From the NCBI GenBank assembly GCA_947258385.1, contig CAMYII010000075.1, positions 1,960-50,382 on the forward strand: a stretch of DNA of 48,423 nucleotides, read 5' to 3'. Below are positions 9,402-16,381 of this stretch, one piece after another. The notes below the pieces were generated by a model. The model saw only the letters and a list, made by a program, of their open reading frames with translations. It was not told the DNA's origin and did not search any database. Within the stretch, counting starts at the first letter, position 1. Each line of letters begins with the position of its first letter. The DNA is from Acidiferrobacterales bacterium (GTDB lineage: Bacteria > Pseudomonadota > Gammaproteobacteria > Acidiferrobacterales > SZUA-150). Both the position numbers and the translations under genes were made by a program.

Positions 9402-10955
9402 ATGAAGCCTCTTGGTGTTGTTGCCGCCGGCCACGAAGAGACGGCCAAGGCTGCGGAACTGATGTTGCGCGCGGGGGGCAATGCCTTTGATGCGATCGTC
9501 GCCGCGCACTTCGCGGCGTGCGTTGCAGAACCCGTGCTCGCGTCTCTTGGTGGCGGTGGCTTCCTGCTGGCGCACACAGCGGCCGGCGCCACTGAGGTCT
9601 ATGACTTCTTCGTGCAGAGCCCGGGGCGGCAACGCCCGGTCAATGACATGGACTTCCAGCCCATCGCCGCCGACTTCGGTACCGTGCAACAGGAGTTTCA
9701 TATCGGCCTCGGGGCCATCGCCACACCCGGCACGCTGAAGGGCCTGTTCGCGATCCAGTGTGAGCTGTGCTCCATGCCCATGGCAAGACTCATGGAACCG
9801 GCGGTGCAACTGGCGCGCGACGGCGTGCGCGTCAACGCATTGCAGGCCTATATTCTTCAGATCGTCAGTCCTATTTATTCGGCGACCGCGGGTGCGCGGG
9901 ACATATTTGCAAGCAGACGAACCTCCGGCGGCTTGATTGGCGAAGGCGAAGTCCTGCGCCAGCCGCAATTGGCCGACAGCCTTGAGGCGCTGGCACGCGA
10001 AGGTGATGCGCTGTTTTACGAAGGCGAGATCGCGGACCTGATCAGCGCGGCCTGTGCGCAAGGCGGCGGGCACTTGTCCGCCGCCGATCTCTCCGCCTAC
10101 GAGGTCATCAAGCGCCCGCCTCTGGAAATCGCGTATCGGGATGCGCGCGTGCTGACCAATCCGCCGCCCTCATCGGGAGGAATACTGATCGCCTTCGCGC
10201 TGAAACTGTTGGAGGACGCGGCGCCCAACCGCGTTGATTTCGGTACGGCTGAATATCTTGACCTCCTGGCATGCACCATGAAGCTCACCAACAAGGCACG
10301 GCTGGATGCACACCTGGAAGAGGCAATCCATCCCGACGCCGAGCGCCTGTTGGACGCCGGCTACCTCGCCACTTACAAGCAACAAATACACGGCCGCGCC
10401 CAATGCCTGCGGGGCACAACGCAGGTCAGCGTGATCGACAAACAGGGCAATATTGCCAGTCTGAGCGTCAGCAATGGTGAAGGTTGCGGTCATATCGTTC
10501 CCGGCACCGGCATCATGCTCAATAATATGTTAGGCGAAGAGGACCTGAATCCTCAGGGATTTCACCGCTGGCCGGTGAATCAGCGCATGACCTCCATGAT
10601 GTCCCCCAGCCTGGTGCTGCAACCCGAAGGCCGCAGCATCGCGTTGGGCTCGGGCGGCTCAAACCGTATCCGCAGCGCCATTCTGCAAGTCTTGATCAAT
10701 CTGATTGATTTCGGCATGCCACCGGAGGAAGCCGTCCATAAACCCCGTGTTCACTTTGAGGCCGGGTTGCTCAATGTTGAGGGTGGCTTTGATGCGCTGG
10801 AAGTGAAAAAGCTCCTCGAGCATTACTCCAAGCATAAGATCTGGGAGACCCATAATCTTTTTTTCGGCGGCGCGCACACCGTGATGCACGATGCCGGCCG
10901 GTTCACCGGTGCCGGTGATCCGCGGCGCGGCGGGGTCTGTCTCGCTGTCGGCTGA
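9402..10955 (+). CDS. Gamma-glutamyltransferase family protein without signal peptide
   Basis: A 517-residue Ntn-hydrolase of the gamma-glutamyltranspeptidase family. The N-terminal GHEETAKAAELMLRAGGNAF matches the large-subunit opening. The self-cleavage site is GTTQVSVIDKQGNIASLSVS, with Thr339 as the expected nucleophile and N-terminus of the small subunit. SGGSNRIRSA is the C-terminal oxyanion/substrate region (classically SxGGxxI). Family members hydrolyse or transfer gamma-glutamyl groups (for example from glutathione). Most bacterial forms are exported, but here an in-frame TAA lies two codons before the ATG, so no upstream signal peptide is possible and a cytoplasmic enzyme is implied. 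It follows the ABC importer in the same direction after a 261-nt gap. Confidence 0.88.
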   Translation: MKPLGVVAAGHEETAKAAELMLRAGGNAFDAIVAAHFAACVAEPVLASLGGGGFLLAHTAAGATEVYDFFVQSPGRQRPVNDMDFQPIAADFGTVQQEFHIGLGAIATPGTLKGLFAIQCELCSMPMARLMEPAVQLARDGVRVNALQAYILQIVSPIYSATAGARDIFASRRTSGGLIGEGEVLRQPQLADSLEALAREGDALFYEGEIADLISAACAQGGGHLSAADLSAYEVIKRPPLEIAYRDARVLTNPPPSSGGILIAFALKLLEDAAPNRVDFGTAEYLDLLACTMKLTNKARLDAHLEEAIHPDAERLLDAGYLATYKQQIHGRAQCLRGTTQVSVIDKQGNIASLSVSNGEGCGHIVPGTGIMLNNMLGEEDLNPQGFHRWPVNQRMTSMMSPSLVLQPEGRSIALGSGGSNRIRSAILQVLINLIDFGMPPEEAVHKPRVHFEAGLLNVEGGFDALEVKKLLEHYSKHKIWETHNLFFGGAHTVMHDAGRFTGAGDPRRGGVCLAVG

Positions 10956-11201
10956 GCCCTCGCAGAGGAAGACCCGAGGATCGAAAACCGCGCCGAATCG
11001 ACGATCCGATGCGACCCTCGGAACAGCTTGCTCACCAGCGAATTGACGCCAGTCAATGCCGGTCACGTCAATTTGTGGTTATGTTGATACTGGCACCACA
11101 ATGCCGACATGTGCATGCCGGGCCGGAGAAGCACTCATTGTAAAGAGATTGCTTATCCGGAGATGGCAACCCATCGAACATCAGGTATGGAGGGGGAAAC
11201 A

Positions 11202-11729
11202 ATGTGCACGCGCTCACGAAATTCCGCTGCTTTCATCGCCTGTATTGCAACGCTCGCCATGGCGCCAACGGCGATGGCTGAGCAAGGCGAGTCCACCGAC
11301 ACATTAGTCACCTATCGAGCCTTGACCGTGGAGCTGGCACTCAAGGCCGCCCAGGCAGGTCTGGCATCGTGTCGCCGGTCCGGGTATCAGGTCGCAATCG
11401 CGGTGATCGATCGCGGCGGCAATGTGCAGGTGTTGTTACGCGATCGTTTCGCCGGCCCGCATACGCCGGATACCGCGGTCAGCAAGGCGTGGACCGCGGT
11501 CAGCTTCCGTACCGATACAAGCGAGCTGGTCGAGCCGACCCAGGCCAGGAAGGCGCAGTCCGGTGCCCGTCACATCCCCGGCGCGCTGATGCTCGGCGGG
11601 GGCATGAAGATCGAGGCGCAGGGATCAATGGTCGGCGGCATCGGCGTCTCGGGTGCGCCCACAGGCAAAGCCGATGAAGCGTGCGCCGGAGCGGGGATTG
11701 ACGCCATCGTCGAGGCGCTGGAATTCTAG
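11202..11729 (+). CDS. Exported GlcG/HbpS family protein
   Basis: 175 residues. The N-terminus MCTRSRNSAAFIACIATLAM leads to PTAMAEQ, a signal peptide with a likely AMA-E cleavage site. The mature part is a GlcG/HbpS (DUF336) domain: TVELALKAAQAGLASCRRSG, VAIAVIDRGGNVQVLLRDR, and the C-terminal VGGIGVSGAPTGKADEACA. Family members include extracellular haem-binding HbpS and proteins encoded with glycolate or diol enzymes; the ligand here is unknown. The ATG at 11202 has a strong GGAGGGGG site 4 nt upstream, and in-frame ATGs further upstream lack one. The 246 nt before it hold no recognised gene. The stop TAG is also the first base triplet of a palindromic repeat. Confidence 0.85.
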   Translation: MCTRSRNSAAFIACIATLAMAPTAMAEQGESTDTLVTYRALTVELALKAAQAGLASCRRSGYQVAIAVIDRGGNVQVLLRDRFAGPHTPDTAVSKAWTAVSFRTDTSELVEPTQARKAQSGARHIPGALMLGGGMKIEAQGSMVGGIGVSGAPTGKADEACAGAGIDAIVEALEF

Positions 11730-11765
11730 CAGCTTGCTGAAAAATAAGTATTCAGCAAGCTGCTA
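11727..11765. repeat. Palindrome of the TAGCAG family overlapping the glcG-like stop codon
   Basis: A perfect 15-bp stem: TAGCAGCTTGCTGAA at 11727-11741 and its reverse complement at 11751-11765, with the loop AAATAAGTA. The stop codon TAG of the upstream gene is bases 1-3 of the left arm, and the whole unit is bounded by CTAG on both sides. It resembles the palindromes at 20736 and 22386. It could act as a 3' mRNA hairpin, although no T-tract follows. Confidence 0.85.
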
Positions 11766-11766
11766 G

Positions 11767-11961
11767 GCGCCACAGGATGTGGCGCATCTAGAATCAAACA
11801 TGTCAGTGTTCGATTCTCGGAGCGAGCCGCGGGCATGCGCCGCTTCCCTGCGGCTCGCCCCTTCGGGGCTTACGCGCAAATCCGCTCCCGGCGGATTTGT
11901 CCGCGGGACGTTCGAGGGTGCCTGGCGGCTTGCCGAACAAGGCACTTTTCGGCAAGCTGCC
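11767..11961. repeat. Block of seven consecutive hairpins upstream of the acyl-AMP ligase gene
   Basis: Stem arms read by eye: 11767-11773/11779-11785 (7 bp), 11790-11800/11807-11817 (10 of 11), 11822-11830/11850-11858 (9 bp), 11858-11861/11865-11868 (4 bp), 11878-11885/11891-11898 (8 bp), 11899-11902/11906-11909 (4 bp), and 11924-11937/11948-11961 (14 bp with one G.U). The last hairpin resembles the palindrome at 11727-11765 (CGGCTTGCCGAA versus CAGCTTGCTGAA). The block may be a structured leader of the downstream gene or a composite repeat element. A 63-codon open frame across it looks like a by-product. Confidence 0.7.
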
Positions 11962-11982
11962 AAAACATAAGGAGGTGAAGTG

Positions 11983-14836
11983 ATGGCACAGCAAGCGGGG
12001 CTGGGCAATGTTGCAGACAAACCGGACGACATGGCCGTGCGGCTGCTGCGTCTCGCCAGTGAGCTCGCCGCCGAGATCCATCCCCACCATGCACCAGGCC
12101 CTGCGATAACGCTGGACAGCTCGCTCGACCGGGATCTGGGCCTGGACAGTCTGGCGCGCGTGGAACTCCTTATCCGTATTGAGCGTGAATTCGGCGTCAG
12201 CCTGCCCGAACGTGCTTTCGCCGATGCGGAAACCCCGCGCGACCTGTTCCGCAGCCTGCTCAGTGCCCATCCGAGAGGCGTGTCGCCCGGGCCCTCCGGA
12301 AGCGGCAAGCTGGATCTCGGTGAGGCGGAAGCGGCCCCGCACAGCGCGCAGACACTGGTCGATGTGCTGGAGTGGCATGTGCAGGCCCACCCGGACCGGC
12401 CCCACATTCAACTCTATGCCGATGAGGACGAGGGGGACGTCATCACCTATCGCCAGCTCAGAACGGGTGCGCAGTCTGTAGCGGTTGGCCTGCAGCAGCG
12501 TGGCCTGCAGCTCGGGGAACCGGTCGCCATCATGCTGCCCACCGGGCAGGGTTATTTCTTCAGCTTTTACGGTATTCTGCTCGCCGGCGGCATTCCCGTC
12601 CCCATCTACCCACCGGTTCGGGTGACACAGATCGAGGATCATCTGCGGCGCCATGCCGCCATTCTGACGAACTGCCGCGCCGCGATCCTGATTACGGTCC
12701 CCGAGGCCAGGCCCTTGGCGCGACTGCTCAAGGCGCAGGCCGCGGGCCTGCGCAGCATCGAGACCGTGGAAACCCTGTCCTCCGAGGCCGGCCTGTTCAA
12801 ACAGCCCGCGCTGGGCGCGAACGACATTGCATTCCTGCAGTACACCTCCGGTAGCACTGGCAATCCCAAGGGCGACTCATGCCAACCTGCTGGCCAACAT
12901 CCGCACCATGGGAGACACCGTGCGAGCGGACCCCACGGACGTATTTGTCAGCTGGCTGCCGCTGTACCACGACATGGGGCTGATCGGCGCCTGGCTCGGC
13001 AGCCTGTACTACGCCGCGCTTCTGGTTATCATGTCGCCGCTCGCCTTTCTTACCCGGCCGCAACGCTGGCTGTGGGCGATCCACCGTTATCAGGGCAGCC
13101 TGTCCGCGGCGCCGAACTTCGCCTACGAGCTGTGCCTGCGAAAAATCAATGAGGAGGACATCCAGGGCCTCGATCTGGGTTCCCTGCGCATCGCCTTTAA
13201 CGGCGCGGAACCGGTCAGCCCCGATACGGTCGAGCGATTTTGCGGATACTTCGGCAAATACGGCTTCCATCGCGGCGCCATGATGCCGGTGTACGGGCTC
13301 GCTGAGAGCTCCGTCGGCCTGGCCTTCCCGCCGCTGTATCGTGGGCCTGCCATCGGCCGAATCCAGCGCGATACCTTCATGCGCTCGGGCCGCGCCGTTC
13401 CGGCCGAGGAAACCGATACCAAGGCACTGCGCTTCGTTGCCTGCGGCCGGCCGCTGCCGGAGCATCAGATACGTGTTGTGGATAAGGCCGACCGCGAACT
13501 TCCGGAATGCCGCGAGGGTCGCTTGCAGTTTCGCGGCCCTTCCGTGACCAGCGGCTACTTTCGCGACCCCGAGCAGACACGCCGGCTGTTCCATGGAGAC
13601 TGGCTCGATTCCGGCGACCTCGCCTACATCGCGGACGGCGAGGTGTACATCACCGGACGAACGAAAGACATCATTATTCGGGCGGGACGCAATATCTATC
13701 CCCACGAACTGGAGGAAGCGCTGGGTGATATCGCCAAGATCCGTAAGGGCTGCGTTGCGGTCTTCGGCAGTCGTGACACCGAGTCGACAACCGAACGGCT
13801 GGTGATACTGGCAGAGACGCGCGAGAAAGACCCGGAAATATTGCAGCAGCTACGCACCGAAATCAATGCGGTGACCCTCGACCTGATTGGAACACCCGCC
13901 GATGATATCGTGCTCGCTCCGCCACATACGGTGTTAAAAACCTCCAGCGGCAAACTCAGGCGCGCCGCGAGCCGTGAGCTGTATGAGCACGGGCAGATTG
14001 GCCAGACCAGAAGGGCCGTTTACTGGCAAGTGACGCGCCTGCTGTTCTCGGGGCTGGCGCCGCAGGCCCGACGCACCGCCGGTGCCGCGGCCGCCGCGGC
14101 TTACGCCGGCTATGCCTGGCTGTTGTTCGGGATGCTGGCACCGGTTGCGTGGACCGCGGCGGCGGTGCTTCCGCGCGAATCTTGGCGCTGGCCCGTGATA
14201 CGGGTCGCCGCCCGCCTGCTCGCTTTTGCCTCAGGCACGAGACTCACCGTCCACGGTCTGGATAATTTGCCGCCATCCGACCGCCCCTGCGTGTTCGTGG
14301 TCAATCACGCGAGCTACCTCGACGGCGCCGTTGTGGTCGCGTCACTGCCTCGCACATTCAGTTTTGTGGCAAAGGCAGAGCTCATGCAGAGTGTCATTTC
14401 CCGTGTTTTCCTCAGCCGGCTGCGGGCGGAATTTGTGGAACGCTTCGAAAAACAGAAAGGCATCATCGATGCCCGTCGCGTCGCCCGCGCGGCGAGCGCC
14501 GGCCGGCCGCTGATGTTCTTCCCGGAAGGCACCTTTACCCGCATGCCCGGCCTGTTACCCTTCTACATGGGCGCGTTCATCGCCGCCGTGGACGCCCGGG
14601 TCCCGGTGGTGCCTATCGCGATACGCGGCACGCGTTCCATTCTCCGGGCCTATTCCTGGTTCCCGCGTCACGGGGCGATCACCGTAACTGTCGGCAGGCC
14701 CATCAGCCCGCAGGACTTGGAGGCACCGGCCACCGCTGATGCATGGACAACCGCCCTGCGGCTTCGCGAAGCCGCGCGCGAACAAATCCTGAGTTACTGC
14801 GGGGAACCGGATCTCGCCGAGGAAAGATCGATCTAA
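11983..14836 (+). pseudogene. ACP - fatty acyl-AMP ligase - PlsC acyltransferase fusion, frameshifted
   Basis: One long gene in two frames. Frame 1 (11983 to about 12874) encodes an acyl-carrier domain (LGLDSLARVELL, phosphopantetheine Ser56), then the start of an AMP-binding ligase up to the P-loop YTSGSTGNPKG. Frame 2 continues from 12875 with THANLLANI and LPLYHDMGLIG, then APNFAYELC (typical of fatty acyl-AMP ligases), GLAESSVGLAFPP and DSGDLAYI. It goes on into a membrane stretch near 14090-14240 and a PlsC acyltransferase (NHASYLD, an HX4D motif, and FPEGTFTR). At the junction only one base stands where about nine are expected, so 8 nt are missing after codon 297. The start has GGAGGTGA 4 nt upstream. 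An intact product would activate a fatty acid and transfer it to a lipid acceptor. The break is either a real lesion or a base-calling error. Confidence 0.85.
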
Positions 14837-14872
14837 GATGCACCGTCCCGATGATCCGTGACAGGCCTGACC

Positions 14873-15003
14873 TAGACTGTCCCCAACCCTTCACGCCGTG
14901 GAAACAACGCAAAGAACGCCAAGGCGCAGAGGACGCAAAGAATACTTCAAAATAAAGCTCTTTGCTTTACTCCGCGTGCTTTGCGTCTCCGCGACCCAGC
15001 ACC
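14873..15003 (+). repeat. Dispersed intergenic repeat, copy 2 of 3
   Basis: Contains CCCTTCACGCCGTGGAAACA, CGCAAAGAACGCCAAGGCGC, AATACTTCAAAATAAAG and the 3' block TTTGCGTCTCCGCGACCCAG. All blocks recur in the same order in the copies at 9145 and, inverted, at 36210. It lies between the end of the acyl-AMP ligase gene and the end of the convergent small gene at 15025. Confidence 0.8.
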
Positions 15004-15024
15004 AGGGCGCGGAGCGCGGTCAGG

Positions 15025-15360
15025 CTAGTGAAGCCCGCTTCCCTTGATGAAATTGAGCACCGGACTCTCGGGCTGGATCTCAATGGTAACGGTCTCGTTC
15101 AGCGGTATCTCGTCGGCCGTGATGTAAGGAAGCAGCTGCTCGGCGATCTGCTGAACCATCAGCATCCCCTGCCTGTCCGCATTGTCTTCCCGCACCTGGA
15201 CAATCTCTCGCTGCAGGTCATCGATGTACGCCTGCAGCGCTACGGCACGATCGGCGACGTCGAGCGCCCGGAACGCCGGGGTAAAATCCAGATGCAGCTC
15301 CCTGGAAGCGCTCTGTTCGTTATCGATAATACCGAGCTTGAATGGACCGTCGATTAACAT
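15025..15360 (-). CDS. Conserved-looking hypothetical protein, 111 aa
   Basis: Not a family I recognise. The ATG at 15360 has AGGAG at good spacing; the frame is open further upstream without a better start. The protein begins MLIDGPFKLGIIDNEQSASR, is acidic, and has a predicted helical centre (residues about 35-85, with heptad-like ALQAYIDDLQREIVQVREDN) and a C-terminus of beta character (ETVTIEIQPES). It has no signal peptide or transmembrane segment, so it is probably cytoplasmic. The next gene upstream on the same strand (SirB1-like) ends 100 nt before its start. Confidence 0.7.
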   Translation of the reverse strand: MLIDGPFKLGIIDNEQSASRELHLDFTPAFRALDVADRAVALQAYIDDLQREIVQVREDNADRQGMLMVQQIAEQLLPYITADEIPLNETVTIEIQPESPVLNFIKGSGLH

Positions 15361-15459
15361 GAATTGGCTCCTGATTTCGGTAGTGCATGAAATATTACCG
15401 CGCGGCAGCCGCGGCACTACGGGTCAACATCTCGCTGAATGGTCGCGGTCCCAGGCCGG

Positions 15460-16323
15460 TCAATGCAGATATCTCGCACTGGACTCCAGATCTATGATTG
15501 CAGAGCGCACTGCTGCCGCGTCCTCGGCATCTTCATTGAGTTGCAGATAACGACGGAAATCCGCCAGCGCTGCCTGGCTACATTCGAGTTGCTGGTAAAT
15601 CTTTCCGCGGTCCCTGAGCTCCGTTGATAGATCAGGCTGAAAGGCCAGGATCCGATCGACCACCCGTAGCGCCTTGCGCAGTTCATTATGATACAAATAC
15701 ACGCCCTTGAGATTGCGCAACATGCGCACCAGAATTTCCTCGTTCGTCGCCGCTTCCAGCAGCCAGGGTGCCCGCCCGATTTCGGGCGCACGGTGTCCAT
15801 AAAGCCGCTGCAGGCGCACGCTCAACTCCTCGTGGGTCAGCATACAGCCGCCGGCGTAGGGATCAAGCACAACCTCGAAGTCCCCGTCCCGGTATTTGAC
15901 CAGGAAATGGCCTGGAAAACTTACACCCACGACATCGAGACCGACACGCCGCCCTACCTCGATATAAACCAACGAAAGCGTGATAGGGATACCGCGCCTG
16001 CGATCAAGCACGTCGTTGAGAAAGCTGTTGCGTGGATCATAGAAATCGTCGGTGTTGCCCGCAAATCCCAGCTCTTGAAACAGATAAGAGTTGAGCACCT
16101 GTACGATTCTTGCCGGAGCGTAATCGTTGCCCAAACGCGATCGTACCTCCTCGGCAAAAGCATTGAGACGATCCAAATACGCCTGAACCGCGAGCCCGGG
16201 GTATTCCTCCGCGCTGATCTGCAACGCGGCCTCGGCAAGACTTGATCGTGTGTCGGAAATGGCAGCAGCCCTATAAATTTGGCGATATTGGCAACGCAAA
16301 GCGATGCCTAGATTGTATTTCAA
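15460..16323 (-). CDS. SirB1 family protein (transglutaminase-like plus TPR)
   Basis: About 287 residues. The N-terminal half is the SirB1/UPF0162 transglutaminase-like core: LFQELGFAGNTDDFYDPRNS, FLNDVLDRRRGIPITLSLVY, VGVSFPGHFLVKY and VVLDPYAGG, where a His and an Asp sit at the expected catalytic-like positions. The C-terminal third is TPR-like (LVRMLRNLKGVYLYHNELRK, AALADFRRYLQLN). Homologues often lie near prmC/prfA; that context is absent here and the function is not well defined. No ATG is available: the frame opens with TTG at 16323, and another TTG lies a few codons later, so the exact start is uncertain. Confidence 0.85.
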   Translation of the reverse strand: MKYNLGIALRCQYRQIYRAAAISDTRSSLAEAALQISAEEYPGLAVQAYLDRLNAFAEEVRSRLGNDYAPARIVQVLNSYLFQELGFAGNTDDFYDPRNSFLNDVLDRRRGIPITLSLVYIEVGRRVGLDVVGVSFPGHFLVKYRDGDFEVVLDPYAGGCMLTHEELSVRLQRLYGHRAPEIGRAPWLLEAATNEEILVRMLRNLKGVYLYHNELRKALRVVDRILAFQPDLSTELRDRGKIYQQLECSQAALADFRRYLQLNEDAEDAAAVRSAIIDLESSARYLH

Positions 16324-16381
16324 TCACATCCCTGGAGAGACTCAACAGCCGAGATCCGTCATCGTGTATGGGCCGGACGCA

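Noticed and set aside
11094-11110. Sigma-54-like TGGCAC...TGC upstream of the glcG-like gene
   Set aside because: Spacing between GG and GC is one base short of the strict -24/-12 requirement, and the T doublet is missing.
11800-11820. tRNA T-arm-like sequence GTGTTCGATTCTC
   Set aside because: No acceptor, D or anticodon arms fit around it; the bases belong to the hairpin at 11790-11817.
11727-11961. Possible CRISPR or tandem-repeat array
   Set aside because: The hairpins differ in sequence and spacing; there are no repeated direct units or spacers.
11779-11970. 63-codon frame in the hairpin block
   Set aside because: It follows the repeat structure, has no ribosome-binding site, and its composition mirrors the palindromes.
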